From Pseudomonadota bacterium (GTDB lineage Bacteria > Pseudomonadota > Gammaproteobacteria > Burkholderiales > Sulfuriferulaceae): a stretch of DNA of 64,000 nt. Every line of letters starts with the position of its first letter. Positions within the stretch are counted from its first letter, which is position 1. Of the stretch, positions 37,809-46,379 are shown piece after piece. The notes beneath the pieces are model-generated. The model searched no databases and was not told the origin of the DNA. It saw only the letters and a program-made list of their open reading frames with translations. Position numbers and translations under genes: made by a program. The stretch lies in assembly GCA_021790515.1 (NCBI GenBank), contig JAJYHV010000049.1, positions 1 through 64,000 on the forward strand. The letters run 5' to 3'.

Positions 37809-40022
37809 TCAAGTTAACAGCGCCTTCACGCGCATGGCCATTGCCTCGGCGGTAAGTCCGTTGAAGTCCATGATTTCGGCTGGACTGGCGGTGGTTTCTC
37901 CACGCTTCCATGCAAAAGTGTCGCGCTTGGGCGCACGGGTACGCAACAATGCGGGCTCCAACACTGCGCTCGGTCCGCCACTGACTGCCAGCATCACGTC
38001 ACCATCAAACAGGGCGTTAAAATGCGCATCGTCCATAAACTTGTTGTCCGGCTCCGACACCGTGCTCCAGGAAACATCGGTCGGACGATACAGACGGCGC
38101 GGATTGACGATCGCCACAATACGCACCTTATAGCCCTCGGCTTCCAGCTTGTCCCTGGTCTCGAATACCGGCAGGAAAATCATGTCACCGGTCACGCCGA
38201 ACACAACGGTACCCTTGCTCCCGCTTTTGCTTTCATAAATGATCGCCGCGCCCTGCTCCATCGCGTGCCGAGCTTCAGCCATGCTCATGTAAACCGGCAA
38301 AGGACTCTTCGAGGCGATGATCACCATGCACTTGTTGAAACTGTTGGTTGCGTATTCGTAAGCCACCTGAATGGCGTTGGCATCGCAGGGGAACAGCGGA
38401 TAGGTATTGCCGTTTCGCATCTGTGCGGCAAAGTAGTTCTCTATCTCAGGACGCTGGTGGGTCCAGCCGTTGCGTCCCTGCTCCAGCGCACCTGCAGTAA
38501 ACATCGTCACGATGGAAGGCGTCTTGCGACGCAGTTCGGCCATCGCCTGTGCCACTGTCTGCACGATAGGCCAGCCGTTGATTGCAAAACTTTCATAAGA
38601 CAGCCATAGCGAACGTGAACCAAACAATGACAACGCCACCGCAAGACCGGCACAGGCATCTTCGTTCAACGGCTCATACACTTGACCCTCAGGCTCCTGA
38701 TTGTAAAGCGGATCAACGGTCGGATGGCGTATTTTCAGCGCATCATTGATATTTTTCATCGCCGACGCTTCGTTGCCGTCGGCGTTGGTCACCACAAAAC
38801 GTTTGTCCTTTGTGCCGACATAAGCTACCAGCGCGCCCATCGCGGTTGCAGGAACCGCTTTTTCGCTTTTCGGGAAATCATGCAACGGCATGTTGCCCAG
38901 TGGCGCCATATCCAGCACATGTTCGGTCACGGCTGTTTTAACGGCCGGGCCACCGCCGGCACGCACAAAGTTCTCGCGCACGATCGACCAGGCTTCGGGG
39001 TTCAGCGCGCGGCGTTTGAGGCCGTCTATCATATGGGCTTTGTCGAGTGTGTCAGCCGGATACAGATTGTGTGATTTTGCGCCCACCGTGTGTACGCCTG
39101 TGCCCTTCAACTGTTTGATGATAAACACGGTCAACGTGCCGCCCAAGGCAGACTTGGCGGCTCTGTCCATACCGGCAAGCACCGCAGCGGCAAACGCAAG
39201 GCGTTGTTTGAGCGAAAAGCGCGAACTGTCCACATACTCACCCGCTTGGTTGGTATCGTCAAAATCCTTGGCGTTGACCAGCACCACTTCTTTGAAACCA
39301 TGGCCTTTCCAGTAAGCGATCATTTCTTCATTGGTGAAACGCGACACCATGGAGTGATGTTCCTGGCTGTAGCCGTTCCAGATCAGCGTAGGCAGAAAGT
39401 TGGTGATCTTGGGATAGGCCGTGTTGAAATGCATCATCGAATTCAGAACATACGGCTCCCCCATGCCGCCGTCACCGATGGTTACCGGGAATAATTTACC
39501 CGGATGCAGCATTGCGCCCGCCATGGCAAAGTGCTGCCCCTGACCCAGCGGCCCGGCAGGTGCCAGCAAGCCGGGGATTGCACCGGACAGGTGACCAAGC
39601 AAACCGTGTTTTTCGCGGAAACGCGCCATCAAGTCATTGACTGTCTTGATACCCATTGCTTCCAGCGAAGTATCGAGAAACATCGCGCTGTAGAAACCAG
39701 GCGCATGGTGACCCACCTCGGTCACAATATTGGTGTGACCCAACATCACCAGTGCAGCATAAGCCTCGGCGCTACTGGCGAAACCGCCCGGGTGTCCCGA
39801 TCCTTTTGAGCCACAGGTTTGCAGCGTCAGATAACGCAGCGCATCGGCCATCAACAGCGTCTGGTACACCGCATCCGGTGCGTTCGGATCACTGATGGCG
39901 GACTTGCCTTCCTGAATGGCAGCCGATTTTGCATGTGTTGAAAAACCTTCCCAGGCTGTACCGAAATGTTGAATACCTTCACAGAACTGCGGAGCTGTCG
40001 CTGTGCTTGTCATTGTGTTCAT
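37809..40022 (-). CDS. Transketolase/phosphoketolase-like TPP enzyme, unusual
   Basis: 737 residues. Transketolase-like marks: KGSGHPGG (near 72), AGPLGQGQHFA (near 155) and the TPP-site GDGGMGEPYV (near 182) followed ~28 residues later by IWNGYSQEHHS. The second half reads more like phosphoketolase: NADGNEASAMKNIND, EPLNEDACAGLAVALSLFG with the TPP-activating Glu, and LSYESFAINGWPIV. The substrate is not deducible. ATG 40022 has a perfect AAGGAG seven nt upstream. Divergent from iclR and first of a two-gene unit with the DUF1537 kinase. A plain housekeeping transketolase is unlikely. Confidence 0.7.
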   Translation of the reverse strand: MNTMTSTATAPQFCEGIQHFGTAWEGFSTHAKSAAIQEGKSAISDPNAPDAVYQTLLMADALRYLTLQTCGSKGSGHPGGFASSAEAYAALVMLGHTNIVTEVGHHAPGFYSAMFLDTSLEAMGIKTVNDLMARFREKHGLLGHLSGAIPGLLAPAGPLGQGQHFAMAGAMLHPGKLFPVTIGDGGMGEPYVLNSMMHFNTAYPKITNFLPTLIWNGYSQEHHSMVSRFTNEEMIAYWKGHGFKEVVLVNAKDFDDTNQAGEYVDSSRFSLKQRLAFAAAVLAGMDRAAKSALGGTLTVFIIKQLKGTGVHTVGAKSHNLYPADTLDKAHMIDGLKRRALNPEAWSIVRENFVRAGGGPAVKTAVTEHVLDMAPLGNMPLHDFPKSEKAVPATAMGALVAYVGTKDKRFVVTNADGNEASAMKNINDALKIRHPTVDPLYNQEPEGQVYEPLNEDACAGLAVALSLFGSRSLWLSYESFAINGWPIVQTVAQAMAELRRKTPSIVTMFTAGALEQGRNGWTHQRPEIENYFAAQMRNGNTYPLFPCDANAIQVAYEYATNSFNKCMVIIASKSPLPVYMSMAEARHAMEQGAAIIYESKSGSKGTVVFGVTGDMIFLPVFETRDKLEAEGYKVRIVAIVNPRRLYRPTDVSWSTVSEPDNKFMDDAHFNALFDGDVMLAVSGGPSAVLEPALLRTRAPKRDTFAWKRGETTASPAEIMDFNGLTAEAMAMRVKALLT

Positions 40023-40116
40023 GATATTGCTCCTTATAAATAAATGCGCATGGTATGGCCACCATGGCAGATGGCCGCCAAAAAAGATTTGATTACAGAA
40101 TACAGGATGGGATATA

Positions 40117-40152
40117 ATTTCACAATGCGTAATCGATTTCACAATGCGAAAT
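40117..40152. promoter_or_regulatory. Candidate IclR operator in the divergent promoter region
   Basis: ATTTCACAATGCG occurs at 40117-40129 and again at 40136-40148 (19-bp period, about two helical turns). The second copy extends to the palindrome ATTTC-N7-GAAAT (40136-40152). It lies between the divergent transketolase-like gene and iclR. Two same-face sites are typical for IclR-type regulators. Confidence 0.5.
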
Positions 40153-40156
40153 ATTA

Positions 40157-40184
40157 GCAATTCGGTCACCGGCCTTCAGGCCGG
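40157..40184. repeat. 28-bp repeat with GC-rich stem-loop (copy 1)
   Basis: Contains CACCGGCCTTCAGGCCGG (40167-40184): stem CCGGCC/GGCCGG with loop TTCA, preceded by GCAATTCGGT. The same 28 bp with one mismatch recurs at 57099-57126. Stem-loops of this form are typical of IS200/IS605-type ends or REP-like elements. It lies in the iclR leader. Confidence 0.6.
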
Positions 40185-40224
40185 GGTTTTAAACCAGCAA
40201 GGAAACAGGATAAAAAGCAAAACA

Positions 40225-41004
40225 ATGGAAACGTCAAAAATTGACATGCAAGAACCATCCGGGTCAATACAGGTGATCGAACGGCTGGCGCGTTTGCTTG
40301 ACGCCATTGCCTTACACGACAATGACGCCAGTCTGAAAATTCTCTCTGCAGAAACCGGTCTGCATCCTTCCACCGCCTTTCGCATATTGGCCTCCTTGTC
40401 AGAACAGGGTTTTGTCGAGCGCACCGGCAAAGGCAACTATCAACTGGGTGTCAAGTTGATGCAACTGGGCAACCGTGTCAGCAGCAACGTGGACATCCGT
40501 AAAATTGCACTGCCCATTATGGAAAAGCTGCGCGACACCTTGGGTGAAACGGTTAATTTGACCATGCGCGAGGGGGATGAAGTGGTATACATCGAGCGCT
40601 CTGTTGCCAAACGCATGATGAAGGTAGAGCAAGTGATCGGCAGCCGCGCACCGCTGCATGTCACCGCCGTAGGCAAGCTGATGCTCGGCGAAGAAGGTGA
40701 AGCTGCCTGTCTTGGCTATGCCAAACGCAGCAAACTTCCTGCCTACACAGTCAACACGTTCAGCAAAGCAACAGATCTGCTGCAAGAGTGCATGGCGTCC
40801 ATCAAGCGCGGCTATGCGCTTGATAATGAAGAGGCAGAGCTCGAGGTGGGATGCATCGGCACACTGGTGCGCGACGCCAGTGGCCAGGTGGTGGCAGGGT
40901 TGTCGGTGTCAGCTCCCATCGAACGACGGCGCGAGGAATGGATTGCACTCGTCATGGCGGCAGGCAAGCAACTATCACAACAGCTCGGTTATCGCCCTGA
41001 ATAA
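40225..41004 (+). CDS. IclR-family transcriptional regulator
   Basis: 259 residues. Winged helix-turn-helix at about 12-75 (VIERLARLLDAIALHD, LSAETGLHPSTAFRILASL, GNYQLGVKLMQLG) and an effector-binding GAF-like domain from ~90 (VNLTMREGDEVVYIERS, PLHVTAVGKLML, GYALDNEEAELEVGCIG). IclR regulators commonly sense small organic acids. Placed between the transketolase-like/kinase unit and glcDEF, it probably controls both. Start ATG 40225; ATG 40246 is a possible alternative. Confidence 0.88.
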   Translation: METSKIDMQEPSGSIQVIERLARLLDAIALHDNDASLKILSAETGLHPSTAFRILASLSEQGFVERTGKGNYQLGVKLMQLGNRVSSNVDIRKIALPIMEKLRDTLGETVNLTMREGDEVVYIERSVAKRMMKVEQVIGSRAPLHVTAVGKLMLGEEGEAACLGYAKRSKLPAYTVNTFSKATDLLQECMASIKRGYALDNEEAELEVGCIGTLVRDASGQVVAGLSVSAPIERRREEWIALVMAAGKQLSQQLGYRPE

Positions 41005-41227
41005 ACAACCAGTTGAAAAATGAATACAAAATCAAATCATTCGCTGGTTGCAACAAACACCCTGTTGTCGGGACCCAATATCACCCGCTGCCTGTATTGT
41101 TCAGAGCAACGAACTGCTTACCGGTCCCATCTGACCAGCGCCTTGAATTCCATGATTGCAACAGGGTTGTATTTCCACAGCAACTCTGCTGCAATGCAAC
41201 AATGACGCCGTGACTGGATCAACCAAT

Positions 41228-42718
41228 ATGCACCCTTCTACACGTGAAATTACGCAGCGTACGCCTGCACAGGAATCACTGATAAAGGAATTGCGGGCGC
41301 TGTTACCTGTAACCGCCGTGTTGACGGATCCTGAAGATCTTCGCCCGTTTGAATGCGACGGGCTCTCTGTCTATCGGCGCCTGCCACTGGTTGTCGTGTT
41401 GCCGGATACCATCGAACAGGTGCAAGCCATCATGCAGTTATGCCACAAACTGAACATAGCCGTCGTGGCACGGGGTACAGGCACCGGTCTCTCCGGTGGT
41501 GCGCTGCCGTTGGGTGATGGCGTGTTGCTGAGCCTGGCCAGATTCAAGCGCATCCTCAATATTGATCCGCTTAACGCCATGGCGACCGTACAACCCGGAG
41601 TACGCAATCTGGCTATCTCGGAAGCTGCTGCCGCGCATGGCATGTACTACGCACCCGACCCCTCCTCGCAAATCGCTTGCACCATCGGCGGCAATGTCGC
41701 GGAAAATTCCGGTGGCGTGCATTGTCTTAAATACGGCCTGACCGTACACAACGTTCTGATGCTGAAGATTATCACCATTGAGGGTGAGTTTCTCACCATC
41801 GGCGCCGAAACCCTCGATGCACCCGGCTATGACGTGCTGGCGCTGATGTCCGGCTCTGAGGGAATGCTGGGCATCATCGTTGAGGTTACCGTCAAGCTGC
41901 TGGCCAGACCGGAACGTGCACAAGTGGTACTGGCAGCTTTTGATGACGTGGTCAAAGCTGGCGAAGCTGTCGGCAGCATTATTGCCGCCGGCATTATTCC
42001 TGCCGGCCTTGAAATGATGGACAGACTGGCCATCCAGGCAGCAGAAGACTTTGCCCATGCCGGCTACCCGCGCCATGCAGAGGCCATTCTGCTGTGCGAA
42101 TTGGACGGCAGCAATGCCGAAGTTTCCGAACACATCATGACGGCATGCAAACTATTGACTGAATGCGGCGCCACCGAAGTGCGCACTGCGACGGATGAGG
42201 CCGAGCGTCAATTGTTGTGGAAAGGACGCAAGTCGGCATTCCCCGCGGTGGGCCGCATTTCGCCAGACTACTACTGTATGGATGGCACCATCCCGCGTCG
42301 CCAGTTGCCGCATGTCCTGAAGCAGATGAGCCAATGGTCAGCCGAATATGGGCTGCCGGTTGCCAATGTATTTCATGCCGGCGACGGCAACCTGCACCCG
42401 CTGATTCTGTTTGATGCCAACAAACCTGGCGAGTTGGCGCGCACCGAGGAATTTGGTCGACGCATTCTGAAACTGTGTGTGGAAGCAGGCGGCACCATCA
42501 CCGGCGAACACGGCGTCGGCATGGAAAAAATCGACCAGATGTGCATCCAGTTTCAAAGCGCAGAACTGAGCCAATTCCACGCGGTGAAAGCCGCCTTTGA
42601 TCCGCTCGGCCTGCTCAATCCCGGCAAAGCCGTGCCCACGCTGCACCGCTGTGCCGAATTCGGAGCGATGCATGTGCACCACGGCGAACTGAGACACCCC
42701 GAACTGGAGAGATTCTGA
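41228..42718 (+). CDS. glcD: Glycolate oxidase FAD subunit GlcD
   Basis: 496 residues, FAD-linked oxidase. The FAD-binding PCMH domain shows VVARGTGTGLSGGALPLGDG near residue 82 and IGGNVAENSGGVHCLKYG near 150; the C-terminal domain has VANVFHAGDGNLHPLI near 380 and TITGEHGVGMEKI near 425. With GlcE and GlcF it oxidises glycolate to glyoxylate at the membrane. Start ATG 41228; the 223-bp gap after iclR contains no other gene. The stop overlaps glcE by 1 nt. Confidence 0.93.
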   Translation: MHPSTREITQRTPAQESLIKELRALLPVTAVLTDPEDLRPFECDGLSVYRRLPLVVVLPDTIEQVQAIMQLCHKLNIAVVARGTGTGLSGGALPLGDGVLLSLARFKRILNIDPLNAMATVQPGVRNLAISEAAAAHGMYYAPDPSSQIACTIGGNVAENSGGVHCLKYGLTVHNVLMLKIITIEGEFLTIGAETLDAPGYDVLALMSGSEGMLGIIVEVTVKLLARPERAQVVLAAFDDVVKAGEAVGSIIAAGIIPAGLEMMDRLAIQAAEDFAHAGYPRHAEAILLCELDGSNAEVSEHIMTACKLLTECGATEVRTATDEAERQLLWKGRKSAFPAVGRISPDYYCMDGTIPRRQLPHVLKQMSQWSAEYGLPVANVFHAGDGNLHPLILFDANKPGELARTEEFGRRILKLCVEAGGTITGEHGVGMEKIDQMCIQFQSAELSQFHAVKAAFDPLGLLNPGKAVPTLHRCAEFGAMHVHHGELRHPELERF

Positions 42719-43818
42719 TGACAGAATCACATGACAGTTTGACCCCGCACAACAATGTAGCCAAAGATAACCGTGCTGCACTACAACAGCAGGTAATGGA
42801 CGCAATCGATACGCGAACACCATTGAACATTTGCGGCAACAACACCAAATCTTTTCTGGGCCGCGCCTCGCAAGGGGAAACGCTGTCGCTTGCCGAGCAT
42901 CGTGGCATCATCGAATACGACCCGCGCGAATTGGTGCTTACCGCACGTACCGGCACCCCACTGACCGAGATAGAAGCCACACTGGCCGAAGCCGCTCAGA
43001 TGCTGGCGTTCGAGCCACCCCATTTCGGCGATGGCGCCACACTCGGCGGCACCATCGCCTGCGGACTCTCCGGCCCGCGCCGTCCCTATGCCGGTGCGGC
43101 GCGCGATGCCGTGCTGGGCTGTCAGATCATCAACGGCCGTGGCGAACACCTTCGCTTTGGCGGACAGGTAATGAAAAATGTCGCCGGTTACGATGTGTCA
43201 CGCCTGATGGTGGGCGCCTTCGGCACGTTGGGTGTGCTGCTTGAAGTCAGCCTGAAAGTGCTCCCTCGCCCTGCTGCCAGCCTCACACTGATACAAGAAT
43301 GTCCACAAAATGAAGCCATCCAGCGCATGAGCCATCTGCTGTCACAACCCGTTCCGGTGGATGCTGCCTGTTACCACGCCGGACACTGCTACCTCCGCAT
43401 CGCTGGCAGCGAACAGGCGGTGCGGCACGCGCAAAAACAACTGGGCGGCGAACCCCTCAAGGATTCCATCTCGTTCTGGCATTCGCTGCGCGAACATCAG
43501 CTGCATTTTTTTCTCAGTGACAAACCCTTGTATCGCGTGGTGGTCAAACCAGCCACACCAGCGCTGAATATTGCGGGAGAGTGGCTGCTGGACTGGGGCG
43601 GCGCGCAGCGCTGGCTGGCAAGCGATGAGCCGCAGGCTCTCATTCGCGAACAGGTGAGCGCAACAGGGGGGCACGTCACGCTGTTGCGTGCCGGCGCTCA
43701 GGCTGACGTGGTATTTACCCCACTATCCCCTGCGATGTTGCATCTTCATCAACGCCTGAAAAACAGTTTTGATCCCCATCGAATTTTCAATCCCGATCGC
43801 ATGTACGCAGGTCTTTAA
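42718..43818 (+). CDS. glcE: Glycolate oxidase subunit GlcE
   Basis: 366 residues, a second FAD-binding PCMH protein. NICGNNTKSFLGRASQGE near 38, FGDGATLGGTIACGLSGPRRPYAGAARDAVLG near 100-135 and GGQVMKNVAGYDVSRLM near 145 are typical of GlcE. It forms the GlcDEF complex. The start is TGATG-coupled to glcD. Confidence 0.92.
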   Translation: MTESHDSLTPHNNVAKDNRAALQQQVMDAIDTRTPLNICGNNTKSFLGRASQGETLSLAEHRGIIEYDPRELVLTARTGTPLTEIEATLAEAAQMLAFEPPHFGDGATLGGTIACGLSGPRRPYAGAARDAVLGCQIINGRGEHLRFGGQVMKNVAGYDVSRLMVGAFGTLGVLLEVSLKVLPRPAASLTLIQECPQNEAIQRMSHLLSQPVPVDAACYHAGHCYLRIAGSEQAVRHAQKQLGGEPLKDSISFWHSLREHQLHFFLSDKPLYRVVVKPATPALNIAGEWLLDWGGAQRWLASDEPQALIREQVSATGGHVTLLRAGAQADVVFTPLSPAMLHLHQRLKNSFDPHRIFNPDRMYAGL

Positions 43819-43831
43819 AGGCGCTAAAATA

Positions 43832-45067
43832 ATGCAAACTGCTATCCCGCTCAGCCTTCTGCAACAACCGGAAATCGCCGAAGCCGATGCAATCTTGCGT
43901 AGCTGTGTGCACTGCGGTTTCTGCACCGCCACCTGCCCCACCTATCAGCTGCTGGGCTCCGAACTCGACAGCCCGCGTGGTCGCATCTACCTCATCAAGG
44001 AAATGCTGGAAGGCAATACTTCCGGAGAAAAAACCCGACTGCATCTGGATCGATGCCTCACCTGCCGTTCCTGTGAAACCACCTGCCCTTCTGGCGTGCA
44101 ATATGGCCGCCTGATCGAAATCGGCCGCAATGAAATTGAAAAGCACGCGCCACGCTCGTTATGGAGCAGACTGATTCGGCAAGCCATGTTGGCCATCATC
44201 CCTCACACCTCGCGCATGCGCCTCGCCCTGCTGCTAGGCAATCTCAGTCGCCCGCTACTACCCGCCTCATTGCGCCGCAAGCTGCCTCGTTCACGCACCG
44301 CCTTGCCACGTCCGCCGGAACGGCATCAGCGACGCATGCTGGTACTGGAGGGCTGCGTACAGCCGCTCGTCGCACCCTCCACCAACGCTGCCGCCGCACG
44401 CGTACTGGACAAACTCGGCATCAGCCTGCTCAGTGCCGCAACAGCCGGCTGTTGCGGCGCGATGCACCAGCATATGTCTGCCACTGAAAATGCTCGCGAC
44501 ATGATGCGTCGCAACATTGATGCCTGGTGGCCATACGTCGATGGCGGCATCGAGGCCATCGTAACGACCGCCAGCGGCTGCGGTGTCATGGTGAAAGAAT
44601 ACGGCCATGCACTGCAAAACGACCCGGCTTATGCGGCAAAGGCCGCACGCATTTCATCGCTGACACGCGACCTGAGCGAAATATTGCGCAACGAAGACTT
44701 CAGCCGGTTTGCAACAACCGGTAAAGGCAAACGCGTCGCCTGCCAGTCTTCCTGCACCTTACAGCATGGCCAAAAACTGGGCGGCGTGGTAGAAAGAATC
44801 CTGCAACAATGTGGCTACGTTCTGACCCCGGTCGCAGATAGCCATTTGTGTTGCGGGGCAGCAGGTACGTATACCCTGCTGCAACCCGTGCTATCGCAAC
44901 AGCTATTGCAAAACAAATTGAAAGCGCTTGAACAAGGCACGCCTGACGTGATTGTCACCAGCAACATTGGCTGCCAACTACATCTGGAAAGCGCGAGCAC
45001 AATTCCGGTAAGACACTGGATCGAGTTATTGGAAACATGGCTTGAGCCGGAGTTCGGGGATCAATAA
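43832..45067 (+). CDS. glcF: Glycolate oxidase iron-sulfur subunit GlcF
   Basis: 411 residues. Two 4Fe-4S motifs, CVHCGFCTATCPTY near 25 and CLTCRSCETTCPSG near 75, and two CCG domains (GCCGAMHQH near 207; LCCGAAGTYTLLQP near 345) characterise GlcF, which passes electrons to the quinone pool. ATG 43832 with AAAGG upstream was chosen; it starts 13 bp after glcE. Confidence 0.93.
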   Translation: MQTAIPLSLLQQPEIAEADAILRSCVHCGFCTATCPTYQLLGSELDSPRGRIYLIKEMLEGNTSGEKTRLHLDRCLTCRSCETTCPSGVQYGRLIEIGRNEIEKHAPRSLWSRLIRQAMLAIIPHTSRMRLALLLGNLSRPLLPASLRRKLPRSRTALPRPPERHQRRMLVLEGCVQPLVAPSTNAAAARVLDKLGISLLSAATAGCCGAMHQHMSATENARDMMRRNIDAWWPYVDGGIEAIVTTASGCGVMVKEYGHALQNDPAYAAKAARISSLTRDLSEILRNEDFSRFATTGKGKRVACQSSCTLQHGQKLGGVVERILQQCGYVLTPVADSHLCCGAAGTYTLLQPVLSQQLLQNKLKALEQGTPDVIVTSNIGCQLHLESASTIPVRHWIELLETWLEPEFGDQ

Positions 45068-45270
45068 CACAAGTGGCTCCGCCTGGTTGAACTGTTCAGT
45101 CCTGAACGCGCATTGTATCGTCTAACTGATTAATTTTAATGCAGAATAATTACCACACCGTCATAATGTGGCATAAACTTATTTATACATTATAATATCC
45201 TATTATATTTATATTACAACAACCGCCCCAATCCGGCATTCCGGGCAAATTCATACAAGGGAGAACAGTC
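45068..45270. other. AT-rich intergenic region
   Basis: 203 bp without a gene. The stretch 45125-45225 is markedly AT-rich and includes a small inverted repeat CCACACCGTCATAATGTGG (45151-45169). It probably holds the promoter of the receptor gene; no confident -35/-10 pair was assigned. No second attachment site for the tRNA-Ser region was seen here. Confidence 0.4.
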
Positions 45271-46305
45271 ATGCGTCTCAACTTACCCGTCACCGACACA
45301 GAATATGCACTCAAAGAGGGCACGACCATTGTCTCCAAAACCGACCTGAATGGCCGCATCAGTTACGTCAACGACGGTTTCATCGAAGCCAGCGGCTATA
45401 GCGAAGAAGAACTGATCGGCAAACCGCACAATATGCTGCGCCATCCCGATATGCCGGCAGAAGCCTTTGCCGACATGTGGCAAACCATCGGCGCACGACA
45501 GGCGTGGACCGGTATGGTCAAAAACCGGCGCAAGAACGGTGATTACTACTGGGTGCTGGCCAATGTCACACCGCTCAGCAAAAAACCGCCGACCATCGGA
45601 TTTCTGTCCGTACGCACCAAACCCACGCGCGCGCAAATCCAGGAAGCCGACCGGATCTATCGTCTGTTTAAGGAAGGTCGCGCCCGCGGCCTGCATTTCT
45701 ATCAGGGCATGCTGATGCGTGAAGATTTGTTCGGCAGATTGGCCACCATACGTCGCATCCCGGTCGAACAACGCATCATGCTGACAGCCATCGCTGCGGC
45801 ACTGATGACTGCCGCCTTAGGCGGGCTTGGCTGGTGGCAAACCACACCTGCAGCCCAAGCCCTTGGCGTACAGCACTGGATGCCGATGGCGCTGGCCATC
45901 GTCGGCGGCATCGGCGCGTTACTGCTGGTACTATTCGGTTGGTTCATCTCCAGCACCATTCTCAAACCTCTCGACCGCGCTACCGAAGTCGCGCACGCCA
46001 TCGCCTGGGGCAATCTGGGACTGGAATTCGAGATGACGGAATTCGACGAAACCGCCCCGCTCATGCGCGCGCTAAACCAGATGAAAGCCAACCTGATGGC
46101 CGTGCTGACCGATGCCGACAATCAGGTCAAACGCATTGACACAATAGCACAAACCATTACACAGGCGGGCAACCAACTGGCTGCCGCCACTGCATCGGAT
46201 GGCGCTTCGAGTACCGAACAGCTTGCCGCCGCAACCAGCCAATTGCAGCGACAGACCAGCAAGCTTGGCCAGATCATGAGTGTATTCAAGCTGGATCAGA
46301 ACTAA
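45271..46305 (+). CDS. Aer-like PAS chemoreceptor lacking the signalling hairpin
   Basis: 344 residues. The N-terminal PAS (DLNGRISYVNDGFIEASGYS, HNMLRHPDMPAEAFADMWQT, KNRRKNGDYYWVLANV) closely follows E. coli Aer, an FAD redox sensor. Two membrane helices (~170-188, 205-230) and a HAMP domain (~230-285) follow. The protein then jumps from TIAQTITQAGNQLAAATAS to STEQLAAATSQLQRQ and ends SVFKLDQN, a normal receptor C terminus. About 150-200 residues of the methyl-accepting/CheW-binding hairpin are missing, apparently as an in-frame internal deletion. It could be a decaying gene or a sensor-only protein. Confidence 0.8.
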   Translation: MRLNLPVTDTEYALKEGTTIVSKTDLNGRISYVNDGFIEASGYSEEELIGKPHNMLRHPDMPAEAFADMWQTIGARQAWTGMVKNRRKNGDYYWVLANVTPLSKKPPTIGFLSVRTKPTRAQIQEADRIYRLFKEGRARGLHFYQGMLMREDLFGRLATIRRIPVEQRIMLTAIAAALMTAALGGLGWWQTTPAAQALGVQHWMPMALAIVGGIGALLLVLFGWFISSTILKPLDRATEVAHAIAWGNLGLEFEMTEFDETAPLMRALNQMKANLMAVLTDADNQVKRIDTIAQTITQAGNQLAAATASDGASSTEQLAAATSQLQRQTSKLGQIMSVFKLDQN

Positions 46306-46371
46306 GGAAGCGCTGATTCATTCCTCCATGACCCGCTTTGCTTCTCATGGAGGAAGTTAATCAGCGGTTCT
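46303..46371. mobile_element. MITE-like element, 68-bp near-perfect palindrome
   Basis: GGAAGCGCTGATTCATTCC (46306-46324) pairs with GGAAGTTAATCAGCGGTTC (46352-46370), and the stem continues inward through TCCATGA / TCATGGA, leaving a ~14-nt loop. It begins inside the receptor stop codon (TAAGG) and ends 9 bp from the convergent clsB stop. The transcript would fold into one long hairpin on either strand and could act as terminator. Confidence 0.75.
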
Positions 46372-46379
46372 CAAACCCA

